A stretch of DNA of 43,363 bases, taken from assembly GCA_021773035.1 (NCBI GenBank), contig JAJFKU010000007.1, positions 1 to 43,363 on the forward strand, read 5' to 3'. The DNA comes from Woeseiaceae bacterium. Lineage in GTDB: Bacteria > Pseudomonadota > Gammaproteobacteria > Steroidobacterales > Woeseiaceae. Positions 17,293 through 25,724 of the stretch are shown one piece after another. Made by a program: the position numbers and the translations under genes. The notes beneath the pieces are model-generated. The model saw nothing but the letters and a program-made list of their open reading frames with translations, was not told the origin of the DNA and did not search any database. How positions within the stretch are numbered: position 1 is the first letter of the stretch; each line of letters begins with the position of its first letter.

Positions 17293-17994
17293 CTAAGAGT
17301 TGGCCGCGCTTGCAAAATGCAGCTCGGGAGGGCCGTCGCTCACCTGACCGTCGCGAACGAATATATTGCGCTTCGCCCGATTGGCAAGCGTGAGTTCATG
17401 CGTCACCATGATGATGGTCGTACCGCCGGCGTTAATCTCGGCAAGCAGCTCCATAACGCTGTCCGCCATGTTGGTGTCGAGGTTTCCGGTCGGTTCGTCG
17501 GCGAGCAGAAAACGTGGTTCTCCGGCAAGTGCGCGCGCAATGGCGACGCGTTGTTGCTGTCCGCCGGAAAGTTGTGCCGGATGGTGTTTCATACGGGAAG
17601 CCAGACCAACCATATCAAGGCACTTCTCGATGCGGCGCCTTCTTTCCGCAGCATCGAAGCCTCGATAACGCAGGGGTACATCGACATTGTCGAAGATATC
17701 CAGTTCAGGAATCAGATTGAAACTCTGAAAGATGAAGCCGATTTTCTCGTTGCGAACCCGGGATCGCTCTTTGTCGTTCAGCGATGAGATGTCGCGGCCA
17801 TCGAGTTCGTAGACGCCACTGGACAGTTCTTCCAGCAACCCGGCGATATTCAGAAACGTGGTTTTGCCGGAACCGGACGGCCCCGTCACCGATACGAAAT
17901 CACCTTCACCAACGTTTAGCGAGAATTCGCGAAGGGCGTGTGTCTCAACGGTATTCGTTCGATATGTTTTCGAAACAGCCTTCATCTTCAGCAT
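17293..17994 (-). CDS. ABC transporter ATP-binding protein (MacB/LolD type)
   Basis: 233 aa. Walker [10 protein letters not shown] (38-46), Q-loop FQSFNLIP (89-96), signature LSGGQQQR (142-149), Walker B LLADEP (163-168) and switch His199 are all intact. EPTGNLD is typical of the MacB/LolD/FtsE group that works with FtsX-type permeases. It would power the two permeases encoded downstream from the cytoplasmic face. GAGGAAC lies upstream of the ATG, and the adaptor gene ends 18 bases before it. Confidence 0.95.
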   Translation of the reverse strand: MLKMKAVSKTYRTNTVETHALREFSLNVGEGDFVSVTGPSGSGKTTFLNIAGLLEELSSGVYELDGRDISSLNDKERSRVRNEKIGFIFQSFNLIPELDIFDNVDVPLRYRGFDAAERRRRIEKCLDMVGLASRMKHHPAQLSGGQQQRVAIARALAGEPRFLLADEPTGNLDTNMADSVMELLAEINAGGTTIIMVTHELTLANRAKRNIFVRDGQVSDGPPELHFASAANS

Positions 17995-18012
17995 GGTAAG
18001 AGTTCCTCGAGA

Positions 18013-19290
18013 TTAGTCGGTCAGGAGAACCGATTCCGCACCGCGGAACGGATCCAGATTCGAAATTACAATGATGTCGCCAGCCGTCAGGCCGGCCAGG
18101 ATTTCAACGGCGCCGAGGCTCCTGGCGCCAGTTTCGATTGCGCGTCGTTCGGCGATGCGGTCTTCGTTGATGACGTAGGCGATCCTGCCGGCACCGCTGT
18201 CGAGAAACTGCCCGCGTTGCACCATCAATACGTCTTTGTATTCGGCCAAAAGAATTCGCGTTGTCAGTCGCTGGTTTTGCCGCAGGTTCGTTGGCCCGTC
18301 GCCTACGAAGCGGATACGGCTCGCGACCTGGTTATTCACGATCTCCGGGGATACGGCGGTCAACTGTCCCGTGTAGCGATCGCTGCCAACATGAATCTCG
18401 GCTTGCATACCGATCGCCAGATCGTCAGCGTAGCTCTCGGGAATGAGCGCATCGATCTCGAAGCGCGTCAGATCGACAACGGCCACTACCGGTGTATCGC
18501 GCGATACTGCGGCTTTCTGATCGACCAGCAGGTCGCCGACGATACCGTCGACCGGTGACTTGATCGCCAGATCGTCAACCTGACGACGAAGGTCCTCTAC
18601 CAGCAGAGCCTGCCGGCTCACTTCGAACTCGCTGGCGCGCAGCTCAAACGCGAGCCGTTCGTCGAACAAATCGGCATCGGCGATAGCATGCTGAAACGCG
18701 AGTTCGGCATTGCGCAGGTCGTCCTGCGCTTTCTCGAAATCGATCACCGGAATAACGCCCAGCTCATGCGCTTCGTTCGCGCGCCGTTGTTCACGCTTGG
18801 CGGCAACCAGCGCAACGTTCGCCAGATCGGCGGCCTTGCGCTTGTCCAGCGCCTGCTGACGCGACTCGATGCGCTGTCGCTCCAACTCCACCTCACGTTG
18901 CGCAAGCGTTGACTCCGCCTGCTGTAATTGACTGGCGAGATCCGGACTATCGACGCTGGCCAGTACCTGCCCGGCGACGACCTGCTCGCCGGCGTCGACA
19001 AGCAGCGTGATACTGCCGGACGCCGTTGCATACAGGGTGGGACTGACTGCGGCGACGATTTTCCCCTGTACGGAAACGTCGCGGACAAGATCGCCGCTGG
19101 TTACGGTTGCGGTTCGTATGCGCTCATAGGGAACGCTAACCGTTGCACTGGCCCAACGGCTTACCCAGGGTGCGGCGAGCAGTATCGACGCGATGATGGC
19201 GATAGCGATGGCGGCGAATACCAGTTGCCTGCGACGGGGATTCTTCGGTTCCAGCCGTACATCCTGCGCCGACGTGTCTGCGATTTTCAG
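18013..19290 (-). CDS. Periplasmic adaptor (HlyD/MacA-like), apparent CTG start
   Basis: 425 aa if it starts at the CTG at 19288-19290. After KIADTSAQDV, a hydrophobic anchor (about 23-43) is followed by a lipoyl-type half motif (VQGKIVAAVSPTL), a long coiled coil (about 100-220) with KRKAADLANVALVAAKREQRR, and beta-barrel and membrane-proximal domains. This is the full layout of an ABC-linked adaptor. From the in-frame TAG at 19294-19296 to a GTG at 18891 there is no ATG, GTG or TTG codon, yet this stretch encodes the anchor and first lipoyl half. AGGGGA lies six bases before the CTG. A start at 18891 would delete about 130 essential residues. A real CTG start or a base change from ATG are the two readings. 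Confidence 0.85.
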   Translation of the reverse strand: MKIADTSAQDVRLEPKNPRRRQLVFAAIAIAIIASILLAAPWVSRWASATVSVPYERIRTATVTSGDLVRDVSVQGKIVAAVSPTLYATASGSITLLVDAGEQVVAGQVLASVDSPDLASQLQQAESTLAQREVELERQRIESRQQALDKRKAADLANVALVAAKREQRRANEAHELGVIPVIDFEKAQDDLRNAELAFQHAIADADLFDERLAFELRASEFEVSRQALLVEDLRRQVDDLAIKSPVDGIVGDLLVDQKAAVSRDTPVVAVVDLTRFEIDALIPESYADDLAIGMQAEIHVGSDRYTGQLTAVSPEIVNNQVASRIRFVGDGPTNLRQNQRLTTRILLAEYKDVLMVQRGQFLDSGAGRIAYVINEDRIAERRAIETGARSLGAVEILAGLTAGDIIVISNLDPFRGAESVLLTD

Positions 19291-19450
19291 TTTCTATCCC
19301 CTGGTCAGCTGCGAAATCAGCGATTTACACTTCTTTGCTTGCTTAGATGCACCGGAATCGGAAATCGTTTGGAGCCTGCTTTCAGAGCCGCGCTACGACC
19401 AGCGGTGCCACAAGCAAGGCAGGATGTGCAATTTCAGGCATATTGGCCCC

Positions 19451-19456
19451 TATAAT
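19451..19456 (+). promoter_or_regulatory. Candidate -10 box for sensor kinase gene
   Basis: A perfect TATAAT lies 28 bases before the TTG start of the kinase, in the 194-bp divergent region shared with the export operon. No good -35 is seen at 17 bp, so an activator may be needed. This is a single-box call. Confidence 0.3.
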
Positions 19457-19484
19457 CGGAAATGCACCTTTGATAGGGACCATC

Positions 19485-20552
19485 TTGAATATCGATTACC
19501 TGTTCCGGAACAGGAGCCGCCTGTTCTGGCTTCTCAATATTGGCGGCTGGAGTGGTTACGGGATAGCGGCGTGGCTGGGTGCGCTCGCCCACGAGAAACC
19601 TGAGTCCTACTTCGCCGTTATCGCCGCGACGGCGATCACCGGCCTCATCGCCACCGTGCCACTGCGCTACATATTCCGGCGCCTGTGGTCGAGGACACCG
19701 CTGGTGCTCGGCGGCAGCATGATCGCATACTGCTACGCTATCGCGCTTGCCTGGCGCTGGTTGCAGAACGTCCTGTACTACGACTGGGTAAAGGACGCCT
19801 GGCAGCCTGAGCATGTGATGGACTATGTCGGTGGCGTGATGGGGTCTTTCTACATACTGCTATGTTGGAGTGGCCTTTACTTCGGCATCAAGTACTACCA
19901 GCAGTTGCAGGATCAGACCGAGCAGACGCTGAAGGCGACCTCTGCCGCGCATCAGGCGCAACTCAAAATGCTGCGTTACCAGTTGAATCCGCATTTTCTG
20001 TTTAACACGCTGAACGCGATCTCGACGCTGATTCTCGATGGCGCCAACGACACCGCCAATAAGTCCGTCAGCCGCCTCAGCGATTTTCTGCGTTATACCC
20101 TCGACAACGACCCGATGAGCCAGGTGACACTGGGCTCCGAGCTAAGGGCACTGGACCTGTATCTCGAAATCGAGAAAGTTCGCTTCGGCGATCGGCTTGT
20201 CATCGAAAAAGATATTGAAAGTCCTGCGGAGAAAGCGCTGGTCCCGAGCCTCATTCTGCAGCCGCTTATCGAGAATGCGATAAAGTATGCTATCTCGCCG
20301 AGTGAGGAGGGAGGCACCTTGCAAATCTCTGCGCGGGTGCAGCGCGGCGTGCTTATGATGCAGGTGGCCGATAACGGTCCGGGACTCGGGAACGGCTGCA
20401 GCGATCACAAGTCGAGCGGCGTTGGATTGAAAAATACGCGCGAGCGGCTGCAGCAACTGTATGGCGACAAGCAGGCGTTCACACTGGCACCGAATGAACC
20501 GTCGGGCTTAAGAATCACTATTAACCTGCCGTTTGAGGAAGATGATGCTTAG
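19485..20552 (+). CDS. LytS/YehU-type sensor histidine kinase
   Basis: 355 aa from a TTG at 19485 (MNIDYLFRNRSRLFWLL), preceded by AGGGA at five bases; the frame is open back to 19347 but that part looks non-coding. Four membrane helices lie in residues 10-145. The His_kinase domain has QLNPHFLFNTLN, with the phosphorylated His near residue 170. The HATPase domain shows PLIENAIKYAI, VADNGPGLG and GVGLKNTRERL. There is no separate sensor domain, so the membrane part probably senses envelope stress or a lipid-soluble signal. It overlaps the response regulator gene by eight bases and diverges from the ABC export operon, which it probably controls. Confidence 0.9.
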   Translation: MNIDYLFRNRSRLFWLLNIGGWSGYGIAAWLGALAHEKPESYFAVIAATAITGLIATVPLRYIFRRLWSRTPLVLGGSMIAYCYAIALAWRWLQNVLYYDWVKDAWQPEHVMDYVGGVMGSFYILLCWSGLYFGIKYYQQLQDQTEQTLKATSAAHQAQLKMLRYQLNPHFLFNTLNAISTLILDGANDTANKSVSRLSDFLRYTLDNDPMSQVTLGSELRALDLYLEIEKVRFGDRLVIEKDIESPAEKALVPSLILQPLIENAIKYAISPSEEGGTLQISARVQRGVLMMQVADNGPGLGNGCSDHKSSGVGLKNTRERLQQLYGDKQAFTLAPNEPSGLRITINLPFEEDDA

Positions 20553-21354
20553 AGCACTGATTGTCGATGATGAGGAACTGGCGCGGCGTGGTCTCGAGAT
20601 TCGTCTCGAGAAGTTCGACGATCTCGAGATATGTGCGCAGAGCCGCAATGGCCGGGAGGCGTTGACGGCGGTGCGTGAGCATTCACCTGACCTCATGTTT
20701 CTCGACGTACAGATGCCGGGCATGGATGGCTTTGATGTATTGCGAAACCTGTCGACGAGCAACATGCCGGCCGTGATTTTCGTCACAGCCTACGACGAGT
20801 TTGCGCTCAAGGCGTTCGAAGCAAACGCGCTTGATTATCTGCTGAAGCCGATCAACGACGAACGGCTGGCGGAAGCCATCGAGCGCGCCCGGCATGACAA
20901 TAACGAAAAACAGGCCAATGAGCACCGCTCAAAGCTGCTGCGCTTCGTCTGCGATCTGACCGGGCAGGAGTTGTCGCTGGACGCCGCTTTGCAGGCGGCT
21001 TCCGAAAGCGGCCACGGGTATCCGAAAAGGCTCGCCATTCGTGACGGCACGGAAACGACCTGCGTCGATGTCGAGGCTATAGACTGGATCGACGCGGCGG
21101 GTGACTACATGTGCGTGCATGCGCACGGCAATACCCATGTACTGCGCGGTACCATGAAGCGTCTCGAAGATTTGCTGAACCCGGAGACCTTTGTGCGCGT
21201 GCACCGGTCGGCGATCGTCAACCGACATCGCGTCAAATCGATGCGCCCGCACCGCAATGGTGAATACTTTCTGAGTCTCGAAGGAGACACCGAGCTCAAG
21301 CTGAGTCGTAAGTACAAATCCAACATCGGACGAATCGCGCACCGTTCATCCTGA
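20545..21354 (+). CDS. LytTR-family response regulator
   Basis: 269 aa. The receiver domain (1-120) has the acidic pair DDE near 8-10, phospho-acceptor Asp54 (MFLDVQMPG), Thr81 and Lys101 (LLKPI). The C-terminal LytTR DNA-binding domain covers about 165-265, with IDWIDAAGDYMCVHAHG, FVRVHRSAIVNRHRV and LKLSRKYKSN. The ATG at 20545 was chosen for its spacing from GAGGAAG; ATG 20542 and TTG 20533 are alternatives. It overlaps the kinase gene, so the two are co-translated. LytTR proteins bind paired imperfect direct repeats upstream of target promoters. The likely targets are the divergent export operon and perhaps the DUF5916 gene downstream. Confidence 0.93.
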   Translation: MLRALIVDDEELARRGLEIRLEKFDDLEICAQSRNGREALTAVREHSPDLMFLDVQMPGMDGFDVLRNLSTSNMPAVIFVTAYDEFALKAFEANALDYLLKPINDERLAEAIERARHDNNEKQANEHRSKLLRFVCDLTGQELSLDAALQAASESGHGYPKRLAIRDGTETTCVDVEAIDWIDAAGDYMCVHAHGNTHVLRGTMKRLEDLLNPETFVRVHRSAIVNRHRVKSMRPHRNGEYFLSLEGDTELKLSRKYKSNIGRIAHRSS

Positions 21355-21370
21355 TTCCGGCACATCCGAG

Positions 21371-21397
21371 CGCATACCTTGAAACAAAAGGTATGCG
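21371..21397. promoter_or_regulatory. 10-bp inverted repeat upstream of DUF5916 gene
   Basis: CGCATACCTT and AAGGTATGCG form a perfect 10-bp inverted repeat around GAAACAA, 17 bases after the response regulator stop. No U-run follows. It could be an operator, an mRNA hairpin or a weak terminator. Confidence 0.4.
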
Positions 21398-21444
21398 GCA
21401 CCCATCTGAGGAATATTGCATCTGTATTCCTGGGGAGGGATGAC

Positions 21445-23598
21445 ATGCTCCAAGCGACTCGATTTCTATTTGTAGTGATCCTGCTGCTGGTGTTCTCGGA
21501 CTCTGCTGCCGTCTACATCGTCAATGGCGAACGCAAAACCTTCGAAATCCACCGCGCCGAATCCGCACCGGTCATTGACGGGCGTCTGGACGACAAGGTT
21601 TGGCGAGACGCTGCGGTTGTAGACGATTTTCACATGACGACGCCGACGGACGGCGCGGCCCCGACCGAGGCGACGATCGTTCGCGTTACCTACGACGATG
21701 AATATCTCTACATTGCTGCAGATATGCGAGACAGCAGCCCCGGAGAAATACGTGCGAAGCAGATGGTGCAGGGGAAGATGTTCTTCTCCGACGATCGCTT
21801 CTACGTGATGCTCGATAGTTTCAACAACAAACGCAACGACTACTTCTTTCAGGTCAACGCCAACGGCGTGCGCAGGGAGGCACTGCGGGAAAATAACGCG
21901 CGGTTTATTGAAGAATGGGCGACGATCTGGGTTGCGGAGTCCGCTGTACACGAGGGTGGTTGGGCGACAGAGATTGCCATTCCCTTCAAGTCGATTTCGT
22001 TCGCGCCGGGTACCGATACCTGGGGTATCAACTTCGGCCGCGGTATCGTCAGAAAGCAGGAGTTCAATCTGTGGTCGTCGCATGACCGGCAGGACTGGCC
22101 GGCATACAGCGGCGAAGTAAGTGGCATAGAAAACATAGAACAGGGTCTCGGCCTGGACGTGGTGCCGGCGGTAAGTCTCAGTCAGCAGCGCGATCTGATT
22201 CTCGGTGAAAATCACTCCGGTTTCGAACCATCTCTTGATATTCGCTATCGTTTGACGCCATCGCTGAGCGCGACCTTTACGCTGAACACAGATTTCTCGA
22301 CCGCCGAAGTGGACGAACAGCAGGTTGCGCTCGATCGCTTCTCATTGTTCTTTCCGGAGAAGCGTGGTTTTTTCCTGCAGGATGCGGGTATTTTCGAGTT
22401 CGGCAACATTGATACCAATGGTCGGCCGTTTTTCTCCCGCCGTATCGGCTTGTCAGGGTCGGGCGAGGCGGTCGGTCTTGATGGGGGTGTCAAACTGACG
22501 GGCAGGCTGGGAGACTTTAACGTTGGTGCATTGGCGATACGCCAGGAAGAGGCAGGCGATGTGCAGGCCAGGGATCTGTTTGTTGCTCGTGGTTCCTACA
22601 ATGTGCTCGAGGAATCGGCCGTCGGATTCATCATGACGCATGGCGATCCGACGTCAAATGATTCGAATTCCGTGCTGGGCCTGGATTTTCTTTACAGGGA
22701 CAGCGACGGCCCGTTCGGTGAGATTCTGACCGGGAGATTCTGGGCACAGCAGAGCCGCTCGTCGGGAGTGAGTGGCGACGATCAGGCTTTCGGTGCGCAC
22801 CTCGAGGTTCCCAGTGACAAGCTGGAGCTCTATTTGGGCGCACAGCACATCGAGGAAAACTTCGATCCTGCACTGGGCTTCGTCAATCGTGCCGGTATTC
22901 GCCGTGTAGATATGGGGACGCGGTATCGCGTCCGCCCGGAAAGTGGCCGAATACGCGCGTTGAACAGTCGCATCGACTTCTTTCGTGTCACCGACATGGA
23001 CGGCGAGCTGCTTTCGCAACAGGTCAAGATTCGACCAATTAGTTTCTATACTCATGAGGACGATTTCCTGTTCATCGACTGGGAGCGAAACAAGGAAGTG
23101 GTGCGCAGCGCGTTCGATCTGTTCGATCGTCTCAACGTGCCGGTTGGAGAATACAGTTTCGATCGCGTGCGCGTTGAGCTGACTACCGGCACACAGCGTC
23201 CCGTCGAGGCGGTTCTTTCAATAGAAGACGGTGACTTCTTTGGCGGCGATCGGCTCGAGAAGTCCGTGGAACTGAAGTGGCGACAGTCCGCCTACTTTTT
23301 TATGGGACTGACGTTTACCGAGAACGACGTAAAGCTGCCAAGCGGCAGCTTTACGTCGCATCTTGCCAGCCTCCGGGGCGATGTGGCGTTCAATTCGAAA
23401 TGGTCCTGGAGTAATTTCTTTCAGTACGACAACAGTCGCGATGTATTCGGCGTCAACAGCCGCCTCAGATTCATCCCGGAGGCAGGCAGGGAAATGGTGC
23501 TCGTTTTGAATCACGGCGGCGCTGTCGACGCGTCGAACCACTTCTCGAGCACTCAGAGCGATATTAACCTGAAGCTGTCTTACACATTCCGCTACTAG
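21445..23598 (+). CDS. DUF5916 protein with CBM9-like N-terminal domain
   Basis: 717 aa from the ATG at 21445, preceded by GGGGAGGGA; an upstream ATG at 21379 overlaps the inverted repeat and is rejected. A signal peptide covers about residues 1-22. A carbohydrate-binding family 9-like domain follows (about 30-210), with APVIDGRLDDKVWRDA, YDDEYLYIAADMRD and GWATEIAIPFKSI. The remaining 500 residues are DUF5916, with FFPEKRGFFLQDAGIF and many alternating strands ending in an aromatic residue (TFRY), which suggests an outer-membrane barrel. The function of the family is not established. Its place after the two-component genes suggests a linked envelope role. Confidence 0.87.
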   Translation: MLQATRFLFVVILLLVFSDSAAVYIVNGERKTFEIHRAESAPVIDGRLDDKVWRDAAVVDDFHMTTPTDGAAPTEATIVRVTYDDEYLYIAADMRDSSPGEIRAKQMVQGKMFFSDDRFYVMLDSFNNKRNDYFFQVNANGVRREALRENNARFIEEWATIWVAESAVHEGGWATEIAIPFKSISFAPGTDTWGINFGRGIVRKQEFNLWSSHDRQDWPAYSGEVSGIENIEQGLGLDVVPAVSLSQQRDLILGENHSGFEPSLDIRYRLTPSLSATFTLNTDFSTAEVDEQQVALDRFSLFFPEKRGFFLQDAGIFEFGNIDTNGRPFFSRRIGLSGSGEAVGLDGGVKLTGRLGDFNVGALAIRQEEAGDVQARDLFVARGSYNVLEESAVGFIMTHGDPTSNDSNSVLGLDFLYRDSDGPFGEILTGRFWAQQSRSSGVSGDDQAFGAHLEVPSDKLELYLGAQHIEENFDPALGFVNRAGIRRVDMGTRYRVRPESGRIRALNSRIDFFRVTDMDGELLSQQVKIRPISFYTHEDDFLFIDWERNKEVVRSAFDLFDRLNVPVGEYSFDRVRVELTTGTQRPVEAVLSIEDGDFFGGDRLEKSVELKWRQSAYFFMGLTFTENDVKLPSGSFTSHLASLRGDVAFNSKWSWSNFFQYDNSRDVFGVNSRLRFIPEAGREMVLVLNHGGAVDASNHFSSTQSDINLKLSYTFRY

Positions 23599-23604
23599 CC
23601 AAAG

Positions 23605-23624
23605 AAAAGGGCTCTGACCCCTTT
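23605..23624. terminator. Candidate bidirectional terminator hairpin
   Basis: AAAGGG at 23606-23611 and CCCTTT at 23619-23624 form a stem around CTCTGAC between two convergent stops. A- and T-runs flank it on either strand. The sequence also resembles the GGGTCAGAGC-type strings seen at 27236. Confidence 0.4.
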
Positions 23625-23636
23625 CAGCCGTTGCGG

Positions 23637-24620
23637 CTAGCCCCAGAAGTGGACCGGGGGCAGTGATACCATGCCGCGGTCGTAAAGCAGTCCACCGTCG
23701 CGATCCTTTTTGATAAGCAGCGGCCCATCGATATCGACGAATTCGCAGAGTTGAGCCAGAACGTGTGACGGCGCCATGGAGAGCGATGTGCCGCCCATGC
23801 AACCAACCATCACGTCCAGGCCGCGCTGCTTCGCTGCACGGGCAAGCTCCAGGCCGTGCGTCAATCCACCGCATTTGTCGAGTTTGATGTTAATCATCTG
23901 GTAGCGGTTTTCGTTCTCTTCCAACTCGCCGAGGTGCAGGCAGGATTCATCCGCACAGAGCGGGACGCCGGACTCATAGTCGTCGAGTTCGTGATCCTTG
24001 CCGCGCGGCAAGGGCTGCTCAATCATCAGGACGTCGAGCTGCTGTAGCTGCGGTTCATATTGCACCAGCTCTTCGAACGTCCAGCCCTGATTTACGTCGA
24101 CGACGAGCCGCGCCTCGGGTCGTGCACTGCGTATGGCCTCGATGCGCTCAATGGGTCGGTCATTGTTCAATTTGACCTTGAACAGAGTAAGCTCGGCGGC
24201 GGCGGTGGCTTTCGCGGCCATTTGCTCCGGTGTGTCTTCCAGACCGATAGTGAATACGGTTTCTACCGGGTTTTCCGCGACGCCGGCGAGTTCCCAGGCG
24301 CTGCTTGCGGACTGCTGTGCGTGTAAATCCCACAACGCCGAGTCTGCGGCAAATCGAGCACCGCCCGGCGGCAGTAAATCCAACAGTTGCTCGCGACCGG
24401 CGCCGCTCGCGATCCTGTCTTCTACCGCCTTGAGTTGCTGCAACATCGATTCCGGCGTCTCATCTTTGTAGTACACGCCAATTGCCTCTCCACGACCGAC
24501 TACGCCGTTTTCTTCGACTTCGTAGACGATGCAGGGAAAGTCGTCGAAGACCCGATCGGATATGCGAAATGGGATGATGCTGGGCCAGGACTCTATACGA
24601 ATGGATACGTTACGGCTCAT
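23637..24620 (-). CDS. dgcA: N-acetyl-D-glutamate racemase (dipeptide-epimerase family)
   Basis: 327 aa enolase-superfamily protein. Catalytic and metal residues are visible: KVKLN (Lys148, Lys150), DVNQGW (Asp175), EQP (Glu201), DES (Asp224) and IKLDKCGG (about 245-252). It looks like the L-Ala-D/L-Glu epimerase family. Its start shares one base with the stop of the DUF1611 gene upstream (TAATG). In marine Proteobacteria this gene pair is DgcN/DgcA: DgcN N-acetylates D-glutamate and DgcA racemises the product to N-acetyl-L-glutamate. The pairing favours that role over murein-peptide epimerisation. The assignment comes from family and neighbourhood; the two enzymes cannot be told apart from sequence alone here. 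Confidence 0.82.
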   Translation of the reverse strand: MSRNVSIRIESWPSIIPFRISDRVFDDFPCIVYEVEENGVVGRGEAIGVYYKDETPESMLQQLKAVEDRIASGAGREQLLDLLPPGGARFAADSALWDLHAQQSASSAWELAGVAENPVETVFTIGLEDTPEQMAAKATAAAELTLFKVKLNNDRPIERIEAIRSARPEARLVVDVNQGWTFEELVQYEPQLQQLDVLMIEQPLPRGKDHELDDYESGVPLCADESCLHLGELEENENRYQMINIKLDKCGGLTHGLELARAAKQRGLDVMVGCMGGTSLSMAPSHVLAQLCEFVDIDGPLLIKKDRDGGLLYDRGMVSLPPVHFWG

Positions 24621-25645
24621 TACGAGTACTCCAGGAGGAAATCGGCGATGGGCGTCATGCCGACGGCGACAGGGTCGACACAGGGAAGGCCCAGGTAGGT
24701 AGTGTGTTTCGACAAGTACATTTCACGTTCGAAGTCATCCATCATTGATGTATTGATGCTGACACCAGCGCAGAAACAGCGGGCGCTGGTTCGTCGCGCC
24801 ATACGCAGAGCGTCGTCAATTACTTCGTCGAGCTCCGGTATTGGATAGTCGCCGCCGGCCGCGTCGATTTTCGTCCGAGTGGCGTCGTGACAAAGAACGA
24901 TCGCATCCGGTTGCGAGCCATGCAGCAGGCCCAGGCTAACTCCCGAGTAGCTTGGACTCAGCAGTGAGCCCTGACCTTCGATGACGTCCCAGTGATTGTC
25001 GTCATTGTCGGGTGACAGAGTCTCGGCAGCACCCGATATGAAGTCCGCTACGACAGCGTCGACGGGAATCCCTTCGCCTGCGATCATGATGCCGGTCTGG
25101 CCTGTCGCGCGAAAACTGGCGTCGATACCTCGGCGCTGCAGCTCCCGGTGCAACGCGAGCGCGCTGTACTTCTTGCCGACGGCGCAATCGGTGCCGACCA
25201 TCAAAACACGCTTGCCCGATCGGGGGCGACCGTCTCCGACCGGTATGTCGGCGGGGGGTACCCGGACGTCGATGAGTTTCGCGTTTCCGGACGCGGCGGC
25301 CGCCACCAGTTCCGGGATATCGCTGAGCTTGGTATGCAGGCCGGCGGCGATGTCCAGTCCGGCCGCCGCCAGCGCTACGAGTTGAGGCAGCCACTGCTCG
25401 GGAATCTGCCCTCCCACCGGCGCAACGCCAACCACCACGGTTTTGACGCCGGCATCCATCGCTGTTTCTACGTTGAGCTCCGGCAGCCCCAGATCCACCG
25501 GGCATCCGTCCAGTCGCATCTGGCCGGCGCAGTGTTGCGGTCGCCAGTGTGCAATTCCGGCACCGGTCTTTGCATGAGTTTCGTCGGGACAGTCGCCGAG
25601 GTAGAGCAGATACGGCGCTTCCAGGCTTATTCTTGTAAGTCGCAT
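24620..25645 (-). CDS. dgcN: D-glutamate N-acetyltransferase (DUF1611)
   Basis: 341 aa. The N-terminal half (about 1-140) is the DUF1611 Rossmann-like domain with GVAPVGGQIPEQW; the C-terminal half holds a P-loop-like GTDCAVGKKYSALAL (151-165) and GQGSLLSPSYSG. These are typical of DUF1611 proteins, including DgcN, which acetylates D-glutamate with acetyl-CoA. AAGGGA lies right before the ATG. It is the first gene of a two-gene operon with dgcA and diverges from a FAD oxidase. A GTATAC-centred palindrome lies in the 79-bp divergent region. Together the genes would let the cell use D-Glu from peptidoglycan or marine organic matter. Confidence 0.83.
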   Translation of the reverse strand: MRLTRISLEAPYLLYLGDCPDETHAKTGAGIAHWRPQHCAGQMRLDGCPVDLGLPELNVETAMDAGVKTVVVGVAPVGGQIPEQWLPQLVALAAAGLDIAAGLHTKLSDIPELVAAAASGNAKLIDVRVPPADIPVGDGRPRSGKRVLMVGTDCAVGKKYSALALHRELQRRGIDASFRATGQTGIMIAGEGIPVDAVVADFISGAAETLSPDNDDNHWDVIEGQGSLLSPSYSGVSLGLLHGSQPDAIVLCHDATRTKIDAAGGDYPIPELDEVIDDALRMARRTSARCFCAGVSINTSMMDDFEREMYLSKHTTYLGLPCVDPVAVGMTPIADFLLEYS

Positions 25646-25680
25646 TCCCTTGTCCTTGCTGTCTGCTCCCCAATTCTAGG

Positions 25681-25706
25681 ATAGTGTATACAGACAGGCA
25701 CACTAT
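25681..25706. promoter_or_regulatory. Inverted-repeat operator candidate, dgcN/oxidase divergent region
   Basis: ATAGTG (25681-25686) and CACTAT (25701-25706) form an inverted repeat. Within it GTGTATACAG carries the TGTATACA palindrome similar to FadR/GntR-type operators. It lies between two divergent genes. No GntR gene lies nearby in the window. Confidence 0.35.
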
Positions 25707-25724
25707 TCACCAGCTGGAGTTGGT

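Noticed and set aside
19347..19484. Upstream extension of the sensor kinase
   Set aside because: The residues look non-coding and contain the TATAAT box and ribosome site; the TTG at 19485 gives the family-like start.
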